From Glycine soja (Eukaryota; Streptophyta; Magnoliopsida; Fabales; Fabaceae), in the NCBI RefSeq assembly GCF_004193775.1, contig NC_041009.1, forward strand, positions 45,749,534 through 45,813,533: a stretch of 64,000 bases of DNA. The letters run 5' to 3'. This document shows, in pieces, positions 11,425 to 23,302 of the stretch (its first letter is position 1; each line of letters opens with the position of its first letter). Below the pieces are notes generated by a model. It saw only the letters and a program-made list of their open reading frames with translations. It made no database searches and was not told where the DNA came from. Made by a program: the position numbers and the translations under genes.

Positions 11425-12016
11425 AAATTAATACGTGACTTTTCATGGTGATGATCTCACGAAGATTAATATACTACATAGATTTACTCGTAGGATGCCA
11501 TGTGGTACAGTCTTGCCGTGGAAGAAAAAGAAAGATAGTCTGATTTAAGTTCAAACGTAAGCATTTAACATTACATTAAACTTTGAATTGAACATTCAAA
11601 TCTAGACACCTCTAAATTTACACATCTCTTCAATATTCCTAATTTTTTTTCTATCTATCTTGGTATCACATTTTATATGTATATAACTTTCTATCTCTTT
11701 CAATGTGTCATGTAGCATTGGATATCCACGTATTTTTTTTTCCTTTTCAAATTGTCTAGCGGTATTGTAATGACTAATACTTCTGCAGGTCTCAAATACA
11801 AAAAGAAGAAAAATTAATTTAGTTCCTTAAAAAAAAAGTATCATTTAATTGTATCAACTAAACTACCGCCGTTTCTTGAAATTGATGTTAAAAATAAAAG
11901 AGAAACATTAAAAATAAAACTTCAATTAAACAAATTTGGAATGCTCTAATTAAAAAGATAAAATTAGTTTAGATAAGCTTATATTTGAAAGTGGTCGCCT
12001 TGTGTATCTTATACAT

Positions 12017-12780
12017 GGGAATCTATGGTCAAAGTTATGCTTAGACTTGAGGATGGTTTCCTCATTTGGCCTGAGCAAGGGGAGTCCCTCATTTGGGCTC
12101 CCTCTAACAATGGTATCTTCACGGCTAAATCTGTGTATAGGTGGCTCATCATTGGTTCTACCAACCTGAATATCAGTATAGAAAGCTAACACTTCCTGAA
12201 AATCTAAAACACTTCCTCTGGCTTTTATTTCTTCTAGACATTTTCTTGTTGACCCTTTTTGTTTCAAGTGTGGTTAACAACATATGAGACCATTACTCAT
12301 TTATTCAAGGATTGCTATCAATCTCACCCTATTTGGAACCACCTCATGCATGGATCATCATGATTAATGCCTCTCTCAGGATGATGTCGCTCTCTTTGTG
12401 GATCAAGAACAATGCAATTGGGATACATGGTCTTTTGTTCGTGATTACTTGCTAGACCTTATGGAAATCGCCTAATGCTCAGGTGTTTCAAGACAATCCG
12501 TGGTCAGATTGGTACATAGTAAGTCAAGTTTGCTATTAGCCATGGTCTCCAGGTTGCTTAGGCTATTCTTTATCGACAATAGTGACCTCCATTTCCATCT
12601 GAATGCCTTCAACAGCATTTAATTTGTGCTCATCTCTCAGCTAATTGGATTATTTCTCTCAAACATACCCTTAATTAGTGAAGGTAACGGATGTGCTGAT
12701 TGGCTTGCAAAGCTTAGTGCAACAAAGACCGAAGATTTCAAGAACTAGGATTCTTGCGCAACAGCCTTCTATGTGTGCTT
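12017..12780 (+). mobile_element. Degenerate non-LTR retrotransposon relic (zf-RVT / RNase H)
   Basis: The plus-strand frames, interrupted by stops and shifts, give hallmarks of the 3' end of a plant LINE-type polyprotein. Near 12089-12150 a stretch reads LIWAPSNNG then FTAKSVYRWL, as in the reverse-transcriptase zinc-binding region. Near 12280-12345 there is ETITHLFKDC with a following IW. Near 12682-12715 there is EGNGCADWLAK, a typical RNase H end motif. No intact frame remains, so it is a fossil. Flanking AT-rich DNA (11350-12016 and 12781-13560) holds nothing else that I can support. Confidence 0.65.
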
Positions 12781-13566
12781 ACTATCTCATGCTAAAGGCA
12801 TTGTCTTCTTAAGAGTCTAGTTTTCTGTTGTCTTTGTATTTTATTTCTTACTTATCAAAAATATTAAATATATTTTATTTTTTTCATCATAACTTCAAAA
12901 ATAGAGTTGACAATTAATATTCTTAATCTAAATAAAAATTACAAATATTATTTAAAATAAATTGTTAATAACAAATTTAAAAGCTTTGTTTCTTAATATA
13001 TATTTTACATATTTAAATTATATTATTTAATAAAAAAACTAATAAATATATGATTTCTAATAATTACAACATTTCAATATTTAATTATGTAGTTCAATTT
13101 TATTATATATTATATTTAATAAATAAAATATTTTTTATGTCATTGAATATTTAATTTTATCTACAATATATTTATCAGAATATTTATTAAATTACAATAT
13201 AATTTACTTAAATAATATTATTAAATATCATATTTATTAAATATAATAAAATAATATGTGCTATTAAACACATGGATATTCACCTTTCAGTATATATAAA
13301 AAAAAACACATGGGTTTACCTATTTAAAGTATTAATCAAGATATGACTATAACAAAATAAAAAAGTGACGAAAAGTCAAACATATCTATTATAATTTAAT
13401 AAAAAAAACTTTAAAGAATATTTAAATTATTGTCTATATATAAAAAGTAACAAAAAGCTGAAAAGAATATTAAAACTTATTTATTATATATATAAAAAAT
13501 AACAAAAAGTCAAAATACCTATTATAAATTAGTAAATAAACTTTAAAGAATAGTATATGCTTATTG

Positions 13567-13567
<1 letters not shown>

Positions 13568-13641
<74 letters not shown>
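13568..13641. repeat. (TA)n microsatellite next to the defensin-like gene
   Basis: An uninterrupted TA dinucleotide tract of about 74 bases ends in TATATAAAAG, only about 30 bases before the start codon of the defensin-like gene. It may therefore supply the TATA element itself. Confidence 0.95.
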
Positions 13642-13646
<5 letters not shown>

Positions 13647-13673
13647 CACATTGTGTTCTAAAATCAAATTAAG

Positions 13674-14019
13674 ATGAAGGTCTTTTCAGTTTTGTTCATT
13701 ATGCTTGTTTTTTCCATTGGGATTGGTATGTCATACTTTTTATTTATTGAAGTAAGTCACTAATTTATGTTGTCAATTAAAATTCTTTTGTTTTGAAAAT
13801 TTTCTAAGCTGGACATTCATGGTTTGGTATTGAATATTTCATGTGGTTGACACAGAAAATGAAGGGTCATTTAGAGTGATAGAGGCAAAAACATGTGAAA
13901 TAAAACTGTATGATTACTGTGATGACACTTGTTTTACTGAATGTGTAAGGAGATATGAAAGTAAAGTATCTCCTGTGTGCAACGAAGTGGGTCAATGCAT
14001 ATGTCGTTACCATTGTTAA
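13674..14019 (+). CDS. Defensin-like secreted cysteine-rich peptide
   Basis: This two-exon gene was missed as a single open frame. Exon 1 is 13674-13725 (ends in phase 1 at G|GTATG) and exon 2 is 13856-14019 (after CACAG). The 71-aa product starts with a hydrophobic signal peptide (MKVFSVLFIMLVFSIGI) and a short linker. The mature part has eight cysteines spaced C-x7-C-x3-C-x3-C-x11-C-x5-C-x1-C-x3-C. The C-x3-C with a later C-x1-C is the cysteine-stabilised alpha-beta signature of plant defensin-like proteins. An intron just after the signal peptide is also typical of this class. It is expected to be secreted and could be antimicrobial or a signalling peptide; the sequence does not decide. 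A fragment of a second copy lies at 17054-17098. Confidence 0.85.
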
Positions 14020-15170
14020 GTATTTGTCTTCGTCTCGAATGTTATCCTTATGAATGCTACTTTATGTAGCAGCATTGTGGAATCAAATAAATAAGATCTC
14101 TCTTTTGTTATTATATCTATTCATTTATCTTTTTCTTATTCCTTTCGAACTATGATCATTCATTTCATGGATAATTTTAATTTAGTATTTGCAAAAAAAA
14201 AAATGGAGCTAAAATACTTATCGACGAGTTCATAAAAAAAAATATGATATCTTCATAAAAAAGAATAATAAACATTTATATTATGTTTCAAATAAAATTT
14301 GGATTTTAAATAATCTACACAAATAGAACACAATGTTTAGTTCTATCCTTATTTAATAATGATTTTCTACTTAATTAAAAATTGTTAATTTATCTTTTCT
14401 ATAATTATATATAATGTAATGTCTAATGAATTAACAGTGCAGTTGTTTTTATATTCACAATGCATCAAAATTAAACTCTAAGATTATACATTGTCAAAGA
14501 AAATTGAGTATACCCTTTTTTTATTCTCAATTGATTATACCTTACATAATGGAACAACGATATTTAAAGCAAATTAATGAAGCCCAAGTACTTTCTTGTT
14601 TCCATGACAATTCAATCGGAGTTTATCTCCAAAAGACAAAATTAAGATCAATCATGTAGAAGTCATATCCCACTAAAAAAACTCACAGAAGTCCATTGAT
14701 ATTTGATGGATTGGATAGGGAAGATTAAGTAAATGCCATATTTTATTGGATTATTTTTTTATTAAAAGTGATTGAAATGGTAAATAATAATAATAATAAT
14801 TTACAAAAAGAATGTATTTTTCTTATGACATTCTTAAAAGTGCTTAGCTTAAAATAAAAGATAAGTAAAAAAAAATTAAAAATGAAAAAGTTTCAATTAC
14901 TTTTGTCAAGTAAAAGTCCTGTATATTTATTTATGAAGAAATATGAGCCATACTTTCTTTTTAACACTCATTCTATTATTGTTTAGAATTTATTAAAAAA
15001 TCATCATTTTGAATAGGTTTTGTTTCTCATTTGATAATTTTTTCTCTTAATTTATATTTAAAACCTATCACAATTAATAATTTTTAATAAATTCTAACCA
15101 ATAATAAAAAGAGTCTCTAAGAAAGAGTGTAAAAAGATATCATTAATATTTTTTTTTATTTATTTATCTA
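14020..15170. other. 3' flank of the defensin-like gene, duplicated downstream
   Basis: This AT-rich flank has no gene. Its first 900 or so bases resemble 17099-18000, for example AAGTACTTTCTTGTTTCCATG at about 14588 and its counterpart at about 17715. This shows that the defensin-like gene and its flank were once duplicated together. Confidence 0.65.
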
Positions 15171-15173
15171 TCT

Positions 15174-15295
15174 TGTGCCTTGGTGACTTGTTGGTCATGG
15201 GTTCGAATCCGGAAACAGCCTCTTTGCATATGCAAGGGTAATCCCTCCCCCATACCTTCGCGAAGAGCCTCTGGACAATGGGGTACGAAGTTTTT
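15174..15295 (+). mobile_element. 5'-truncated SINE relic (tRNA-derived)
   Basis: GGTTCGAATCC at 15200-15210 matches the RNA polymerase III B box of tRNA-derived SINEs. It is followed by GGAAACAGCCTCTTTGC and an end resembling plant Au-type SINEs (ATGGGGTACGAAG then TTTTT). No A box is visible, so the 5' end seems lost. The family label is from memory. Confidence 0.6.
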
Positions 15296-15335
15296 ATATC
15301 TTTCTTTTTTATAAATTATTTATATTTTTTACACG

Positions 15336-15340
<5 letters not shown>

Positions 15341-15371
<31 letters not shown>
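15341..15371. repeat. Short (TA)n tract
   Basis: A TA repeat of about 30 bases lies in AT-rich DNA. The remaining DNA up to 15898 shows no gene. Confidence 0.85.
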
Positions 15372-15376
<5 letters not shown>

Positions 15377-15898
15377 GAATAAATTCATGTGTTATATTCT
15401 TCTATAGTAGTAAATTATGCTATATATTTTAATTTATACATTTCAAATACATATTACATCAATTTTATTACTTGAACAAAGAATAAACCAAAATAAATTT
15501 CATTAGACTTAATATTAGATAATATCTCCTCAATTAAAAATATATTTAATATCTTCCTCAATTTTAATATAATTATATTTATATTCTACTAAGTATTTTA
15601 AAAATTAATTTTATTATTGCACATAAAAATTTTATATATATATAAAAAATATATAATTTAATCCAACCCGTGGGATACACAATTTAAAATATAGTATTTA
15701 TATATATAGTATACTTCGTTGCATAATCATTTAGATTTAGCTTACGCCATTTTACTGCTTAGCCATTTATTTCTTTTGTTCTACTGTGGACAACTTCTAT
15801 TAATTAGATTGTAATTTGGAATTATATAAAAAAAAACAAGGAGAAACAGGTAGTGGACAAACAGTCAACAATTTGACCTCATTCATTCTCTTAATTAA

Positions 15899-16978
15899 TT
15901 ACTTACCCAACAAATAAACTCCCAACTGAATCAAAGTTTTTGTAGATGATCCTTCTTCTTGCAGGGTTTCAGCAGCAGCATTTTTCGAATTTTGGATTCT
16001 CTCACCGATTTCCCTTCCTTCTTGATCCTCCATTAGTCTCCTTATAAACTTAGCAACTTGATCTCTTTCCACCAAACCCTTTTCATTATCCTTCGGCCTT
16101 AGTGCCACTTTTAGGTCATTAGTTAACATAACCGCATTCATTCCCTGCTCAGCATACAAAGGCCACGCTATTAGAGGCACACCATTCACAATACTCTCAA
16201 GGGTAGAGTTCCATCCAAAGTGAGTTAAAAACCCACCAGTTACATTATGAGAAAGAACTTGAGGTGCCCATGAAGAAGCCACCAAACCGTGTTCCTTCCC
16301 CTTGGTCCTCTCAATGAACCGTAAAGGGTCATCACTTTCACAACCAAGGTGAACAGAATTTTGTGATTCACTTGGTGCTCTCACAACCCACAAGAATTTC
16401 TTACCGCTTAGCTCCAACCCCAAAGCTAGCTCATTGAATTGGTCTTGTGAAAGTGTCCCTCCACTTCCAAAGCTAACATAAAGAACAGAATTAGGTACCT
16501 GTTTCTCCAACCACCTTAAACATTCACACCCTTTAATTTGTTGTTACACTATCTAATCCAGTTTGAAGTTATTAACCAAGATTCCATCAGCTACATGAAG
16601 CGTTTTGCTTCGTTGAAGAAAGAACGAATACATTTGGCTGGTTCGATCCCGAAAAGGTTTTGGTAGGTCTCTGCCACGGATTGGCACACAACCAGGGATT
16701 TCAATGGGTTGTGTTAGGTCTGTGAATTCAGTGGAAAGTGTCTGATCCAGCTTTGGCAAATTGGGGTACAAAGACAGTGTCATAGCCGATGTTGGAATGT
16801 AGATGAAGGATAACATGTTGAGCTCCTTTGCACAAATAAGCGCCTCACTTGCGAAAAGATCAACAATCATAGAACCCACCCTTGAGCTTGAACTCAATGA
16901 CTGCAAGGCATCGAGGATATAAGGCAGAGAACGAGTCACTGTGATGAGCCTCTGAAATGTTATAAACAGATGCTTCAA
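15899..16978 (-). pseudogene. Broken UDP-glycosyltransferase (UGT72-type)
   Basis: This is a minus-strand UGT remnant related to the gene at 9932-11329. The segment at 16553-16978 encodes the middle of the N-terminal domain, and 15899-16510 encodes the C-terminal domain. The first 95 or so residues, including the catalytic His, are missing. About 40 residues are lost or shifted between the two frames near 16511-16552. The PSPG box carries a two-residue deletion (WAPQVLSH instead of WAPQVQVLSH) and a Cys-to-Phe change (HFGW instead of HCGW). It cannot make an active enzyme. It lies between the defensin-like gene and the relic of that gene's second copy. Confidence 0.9.
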
Positions 16979-17053
16979 AATGATGGTGCAATGGTATGGT
17001 TATTTTAGAGTAATAAAAAGAAACATATATAAGTAATTAGATATTTTCATACA

Positions 17054-17098
17054 TCGTGCAATGAAGTTGGCCAATGCATATGTCGTTACAAATGCTAA
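17054..17098 (+). pseudogene. Relic of a second defensin-like gene (3' end)
   Basis: This frame encodes S-C-NEVGQ-C-I-C-RYK-C then a stop, almost the same as the last residues of the defensin-like gene at 13674-14019 (NEVGQ, C-x1-C, C-terminal Cys). Everything upstream is gone: the adjoining DNA leads directly into the broken UGT. The 3' flank continues in homology, so this is a truncated tandem copy. Confidence 0.75.
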
Positions 17099-17190
17099 GT
17101 GTTTGATTTTCTTCTCAAACGTTATTCTTAGGTTAGCTAGTTTATGTAGCAACAATTATGGAATCAAACAAATAATATCACTCTTTTGTG

Positions 17191-17192
<2 letters not shown>

Positions 17193-17282
<90 letters not shown>
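17193..17282. repeat. (TA)n microsatellite
   Basis: A TA tract of about 90 bases lies downstream of the defensin-like relic. The open frame running through it is meaningless. Confidence 0.95.
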
Positions 17283-17284
<2 letters not shown>

Positions 17285-19048
17285 ATTTGATCTTTTCCAT
17301 ATTCCTTTTATACTATGATTATTCATTCCATGAATAATTTCAATTTAATATTCGCAGCAAAATGGAGGTAAAATACTTATTGATGAATTCATCAAATAAA
17401 AAATCTTATCTTCGTAAAAAAGAATAATAAACCTTTACATTGTGTTTCAAATAAAATTTAGATTTTAATTACACTACACAAAATAGTACACAGTTCTATC
17501 CATATCTAATAATGATTGGCTACTTGTTTGAAAATTGTTAATTCTAAATTAACAATGTAAAAGTTTTTCAAGTAAAAAAAAAAAAAACAATGTAGAAGTT
17601 TGAATATTCATAATGCATCAGAATTAAACTCTAAAACTATTTACAGTCAAGGAAAATTAATTATATCTTACAGAATAAAAACGGAAATAATTTAAATGAA
17701 ATTAATGAAGCCAAAGTACTTTTTTGTTTCCATGACAATTCAGTCGGATTTATCTTCAAAAAGTCAAATCCCACTAAAAAGACCTCTTGGAAGTCCATTG
17801 ATAGCGATGTTTTATTGTATTTTTTTTTATTAAAAGTAATTGAAAAGGTAAATAATAATAATAATATAATTAATATCATTTACAAAATTAAAAAAATATT
17901 TTCTTATGCCATTCTTAAACGTGCTTAAGTTAAAATAAAATATAAATAAATATTATTTTTTTTAAATGAAAAAGTTTCAAATATTTTTGTCAAGTCTAAT
18001 TAATTAAAAAAACTTATACGGTTAATATACATAAAATGTCATTTCATTTATTAAATCAATAAATATAATATAAGAAAAATATTAGCATTTATGTATATAA
18101 ATACTATATTAATAAAATTAATGGAGTATTGTTCTTATCAAATTTTAGAGTGTTCTCCAAATCCATTTCTACCTATCCTTGGTATGTCAAGCTCCTCCGA
18201 GTGGTGGTAGATATCTCCATAAAGTGTCATCTATTGGAATGAGAAATTACCTAGTTGTGAATAAGTGGGATGGATGATTATTATCTAGTGGATCTTGAAT
18301 AGTACACAAGCCCTTAAGCCATTAGCACAGTTTGTAGAAAGTGGCTTAATGAAAAAGTTAATTAAGGTCCCATGAAATATTATTTGTTTAGGTGTTCAAT
18401 TATCGTCACGATTTTGTTCTTATAAAAAACGTGTCAATAAGTTAAAATAAAAAATATTTATAAACAACTCATAACATCAATTTTTACATGAAACTTAATG
18501 GTTTCAGACCAAGTATCAAACACCATTAACAAAAAAAATAGTATAATTATATATGCATCTCCTTTTTAATTTAGTAAGAGAAATCATGTAATAAATTATT
18601 ATTACTATTATACATGACAGCGTTAAGTTTTGTTATAATTACTTTTAATTTAATAATAACTTGTTAATATATAAATTGAATTAAAAATTATCTGTTTAAT
18701 ATACATATATTATCATTAAATTGAATAATATAATAATTAATACCATATAAGTAAAGTATCATTATATTATATAAATACTACATTAATAAAATTAATCTGT
18801 GTAAAAAAACCTGTACCAAAAGAAACATTAACAAAATTAATGGAGGGTAAAAAAAACAATTAGTAGAAAACACACTATAAGCATTGATGTATTTCTTTTT
18901 ATAGTGTCAACCAACAGTGTTTGTGGGAGGTGTAACCAAGGTGTTATATGTGTATTGTGGAAAACAAAAATCAAGGAGTTTTTTTACAGGTTCAAATAAC
19001 GGAAGGGTATATGGGTAATTCACAAATTACAAAAAGTATGAGTGTAAT
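17283..19048. other. Intergenic AT-rich region
   Basis: The part 17283-18000 is homologous to the 3' flank of the defensin-like gene. The part 18000-19048 is AT-rich and I see no gene in it. Confidence 0.5.
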
Positions 19049-19901
19049 TAGGGATGACAAGATGGATTTAGATCCTATAATTACCTTAAAAAATACTACT
19101 CATTTATTGGAAATGAATATTTACCTATAATTCTTTGCTGGGATGAATGTGAATATGGTACTATAGTACCAATCCCGCTCCATCCAACATTAACCAAATA
19201 AAATATCTTCTTTAAGTAAATAATTTATATTATACATATATTTTTATAATTTTATGATTAACAATAAAAATTTAACATAAAATAGTGAATTCTAATTTAA
19301 CATACTTTATATGAAATTTTTTTTATATTACTTATTATTTATTTATATATATAAATTGATGAATTTGTTGATAAGTTCTTTTAAAATTGACTTCAAATTG
19401 TAAATGATGTGTTGTTTGGTGCTTCATTTAGTAGGATAAATTTACACCTATTTAATGATTTATCTTTGTAATGTTGAATAATTATATATGTAATGTTTAT
19501 TTGTGACTTAAGTTTTCACAAATAAATATTTATTTGCTTGTTTATAATACTATATTTGGTCTTATATATAAGAAATAAAATACAATATTTTCTTGATCCT
19601 AATTATAAGAAAAATAATACTATTTTATTATTAAATTCTCATTTTTCCATGAAAATGAATACGGTTATTGAGTTATTAACAAAACAATACTTATTAGTTA
19701 AAAAAAACTATCTTTTAAAAATAATTCCTTCTTAAATCATTTAATGTCATAAATACATATATGAGTATATACATATCTAAAAAATAAAAAAAAATATTAA
19801 AATTGTTATCAATGTAAATATGGATCCATATACAGGTATTTTTTTTAAAACAAGGGTAGGCAAATACCGACTCAACCTAGACTCTACCTTTTACCATCCT
19901 A
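19049..19901. mobile_element. Probable non-autonomous hAT-like element
   Basis: The segment starts TAGGGATGAC and ends ACCATCCTA, so its ends are short imperfect inverted repeats. It is flanked by AGTGTAAT (19041-19048) and GGTGTAAT (19902-19909), a 7-of-8 match to an 8-base target duplication, the size used by hAT transposons. The roughly 850-base interior is AT-rich and carries no transposase. The class and the ends are inferred. Confidence 0.5.
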
Positions 19902-20231
19902 GGTGTAATATTGATGAATCTAATATGAAAGTGATGCATACGCGCGGGTAGCACACTAAGTAATCAAAGTCAATGAAGTGACATTGGGGTTAGCTTTAAA
20001 AGCGAAGGAAGCACTATTTTCTTGACATTTTCAATTTTCAGCTATAAACGCACTTAAGGAACCTTCCCAGAACTCTTTGTTGGACCCTATTCTTCAAAAT
20101 ATTTAATTAAGTTCATTCATTCGTTATTATAGTTCTACAATTCGAAGGGGTACCAGCTTTCTCTCTTCATTCCCATTTGCGCTTTCTCATTCAAATTCTT
20201 TCTATATTCTCCTCTTTGTTCATCATCAATC

Positions 20232-20473
20232 ATGCTTTCGTTACGGTTACTTCGCCTTTTCTCTGTTCGTTCTACTTGTTCTAACCAAGCTCCCATTCTG
20301 CAGGAAAGTTATAAGGTGGTTTTTCGAAATCCTAATCTCACATTTTCTTTCTGCATTATTAATTTTCTCACTTGTTTACTGTAATATAGTAATATTTTAT
20401 ATATTTCCCTCTTTCGAACAAAAGATTCTGTTTCAGGGGTGTAAAGAAACTGGCTTTCGATCATTATCTCCAG
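20232..20473 (+). other. Orphan 5' exons of an unidentified gene (possible mitochondrial presequence)
   Basis: A pyrimidine-rich leader precedes an ATG at 20232. The frame to 20315 reads MLSLRLLRLFSVRSTC and on, rich in Leu, Arg and Ser and lacking acidic residues, as in mitochondrial targeting sequences. A donor-like AAG|GTGG follows. Then TTTCAG at 20431-20436 opens a second exon (20437-20473) that ends at a good donor (CCAG|GTACGT). No third exon is evident before the next gene at 21185. I do not recognise the protein. It may be the front of a gene whose rest was lost, or a non-coding leader of a larger transcript. Confidence 0.35.
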
Positions 20474-21184
20474 GTACGTCATCATGTCCAGCTTCATCTT
20501 ATTAGTTGTTTTTATTTCTTGGTCGTTCTCTTAATTAGTTTTCAATCTGAATTACTATTATAATATAGAGAGAGAATGACGTAAGATCAATTTAAAGTAT
20601 TGCAAAACCATAGCTTTCAATTGAATTTGAATATGACCTTAATTAAGTAACGTTACGTAGCACAATTGTCTAGTCGGGATTGTCATGTATAGCTTTTAGC
20701 TTAAACTAACTATATGTTCACCAAAAAGAACAAAAACTAACTATATTGATAAATTTAACAAAATTGCCTATGCATCTTCAAGGTATAAAAGATATTTGGA
20801 TGTAGATTACTGATAGGTATATAAATATCTTGTAAAAGTAATTAATAAATAAGAAAATCTTGTGTCATAGAAAATATAAAAAAACTTGTAGTAGAAAAAT
20901 TGATGTGCCAGCTAGCAGCAGTGATTACGATAACGAACCCGTATTAGTCTACGGGTGCTCTTTCTGGGAAAAATAATGACAAACCCAAATTGTAAGTTTG
21001 CAACACTTTCACTGTGGAAATTCGAAACCAAACCACTGTAATGATTATGACCAATCTCTTTAATAATAGTAGAGAAAGAAAGAAAGTAAGAAACACATTC
21101 TATAAGGAAAGCCCAATTTTCATTTTTTCTTATAAATTCAGAAACCCAAACACGCTCTCTGTCTGTGGTGTAGGTTCGGTGAAA

Positions 21185-23302
21185 ATGAGTTCAGGAGGAA
21201 AGCAGGGGGGCTTCGTTTCGTACCAAAACGTCTTCGTAATGAGGCACGGGGAGCGTTTGGACAACTTCGAGCCGTCGTGGGTGATGACGGCGGCGCGGCC
21301 GTGGGACCCGCCGCTGGCAGAGGCAGGTAGAAAACGGGCGTTCGAAACGGGTCGGAGGCTCCGGGAGAGTGTCGGGCTTCCGATCGGGCGAGTCTTCGTT
21401 TCGCCGTTCCTCCGCTGCCTCCAGACCGCCGGGGAACTCGTGGCGTCTTTCTCCGATGAGGGTCGTGGTGGCACCGTCGCCGGCGATGGTGTTGCCGTTA
21501 AGCCTTTCGAAGTCAAGGTCAGATTGTCTTATTCTCAACTCTTTCTTTAAGCAAAGTCAAAAAGAATGTTCAACACCGAGTCAAATCCGTACATATCGAA
21601 AATATATAAAACTCATGACAAAAAAACGTTTTTTTTTTTAAATTTTATTTCATGGTTTGATTCAGTTTTGGATTTTTTTTTTCACCGTGTGAAATTTAAT
21701 GGTTTAAATAATTTATTGGCCTTTAAGCTTTATAATATTAGATTTTTATTTAGATTCTCTTTTTAAAAAATAATTTAGTCTCTAATTTTTATGTTATTTT
21801 ATTTCGTGTCTCTGTTATCACTGATTAATAAAAAATTTAAAAACAAGTTTAGTATTTTTAAACGATGAAGATTAAAATACAATTATTTTAATATAAGAAG
21901 GATTTATATCAAAAGTCGTTAGTTTTATAAGAACTGGAACAGTAATATTAGAGGCTAAAATAACGACTAAATCAAGAAAGAAAATTAAGAAATTCAAAAT
22001 AAAGATAACTTTATATTGGTAATAGGTTAGAAATTGGAAATCTTAGATAAAAATTAGAAAGAAAAAAAGATGAGAAGTTGGAAATTTTAGATTAAAAAAT
22101 TTGATAAAATAGATTTAATTGTGACAATTAAACAAAATTTACCAGGCTTGTTTGTAACAATTAAAATATTGGAGGATTGTAACATGATTTCTAGTTCTAG
22201 TTAGTTTAGTATTTATTGTCTTCCTTTGTCTGGAAAGGTTACAACTTACAAGTTTGCAAATTTTTTGATTTTCTAAACTGCAGGTCTCTGTTGAGTATGG
22301 ATTGTGTGAAATGATGAACAGCAAGGCTATACGTCCCAAAGTGGCCCCTAAAGATGGAAATATGGGGTTTGATGTAGCAGTGTGTGAAGCCATGCTTCCA
22401 GCTGAAATAGTGGATAAAAATGTAGAAAGGGTGTATAAAGAGGTATAGGGGTCTTCAAATTAATATAATAATTTTAAAATATGCATCCATGATAACACTT
22501 TTGCCTCATAAAATTCAGTTGCCCCAGTGGGAAGAATCAGTTCTGCAAGCAGGGGCAAGATATCAGCAGTTAATTAAGGACCTTGCAGATAAATATCCTA
22601 CTGAGAACTTGCTGCTTGTTACACATGGTAAAAAATATCAATTCCTGTCTATTTTAGAAAAATCAGTTTTATAATGTTGAATTTCTAGGTTTAGATATCT
22701 GAAAAGGCACTTTTTAGTTGTAGTTTATTGTTTTGAATTTAATTTCTATGCAATATTAGTAAAATAAAATATAACGTCAAATAATAAAAAATCATGGTAA
22801 TAACAAAGTAGTTATTGTAAACTAATTAAACTTTTTTTTTTTTTACATAAAACATTAATCAAATTTACCATTAGATGATATTATAATAACTCTATAATAT
22901 GTTGGTGTATGGATTATTTAATTTTTTTTTACCTTTTTTTACCGTGCTTACACTAATAATCAGCCAAAAATAATTTAAAATAAATGAGAATTTAACTTAA
23001 TTAATTAAATAGAATATGTGAGTAGTTGTAAATTTCTAATATTTTACTTAGATTTGAAATGTAACTGAGTTAAACATTTTACAGGGGAAGGAGTTCAGGT
23101 TGCTGTTTCTTCATTCAAAAAGGATGCTGAGGTAAATGAAGTGGATTACTGTGGATATGTGGAACTTAGACGTCCTATTTTCAAGAAAGATCACACATTT
23201 ATCACTGGAGAGTTCGATTTACTCACTCCTAGTGGTCAAACTGGCGTAAGCTATTCCCTCCCACGTGCTTTGGAAAATGACACCAACCAAACAACGCCAT
23301 GA
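21185..23302 (+). CDS. Histidine phosphatase family protein (phosphoglycerate mutase-like)
   Basis: The gene has four exons: 21185-21517, 22284-22442, 22519-22627 and 23085-23302, with canonical GT-AG introns, giving 272 aa. Residues 18-23 (VMRHGE) are the phosphohistidine RHG motif, with His21 as the expected nucleophile. A second conserved histidine lies in LLLVTHGEG at about residue 200, split by the last intron. These two marks define the histidine phosphatase superfamily, of which plants have several small phosphoglycerate-mutase-like members of unclear substrate. Exon 1 is strikingly GC-rich compared with its surroundings, which creates several spurious long open frames on both strands. 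I chose the ATG at 21185 because the motif follows at the usual distance; an upstream in-frame ATG at 21014 would add an unlikely leader. Confidence 0.88.

Noticed and set aside
11950..12267. 105-codon minus-strand frame
   Set aside because: The opposite strand shows the reverse-transcriptase zinc-binding region hallmarks, so this frame is a shadow of a retrotransposon relic.
13470..13667. Frames running through TA repeats (also 17061-17285 and 56747-56986)
   Set aside because: Ile-Tyr repeats are translated microsatellites, not proteins.
15200..15210. Possible tRNA gene at the GGTTCGAATCC box
   Set aside because: There is no acceptor stem, D arm or anticodon arm around it; the context fits a SINE.
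21130..21516. Long minus-strand frames over exon 1 of the phosphatase gene
   Set aside because: The GC-rich exon has few stop codons in any frame. The plus-strand frame has the RHG motif and proper splice sites.
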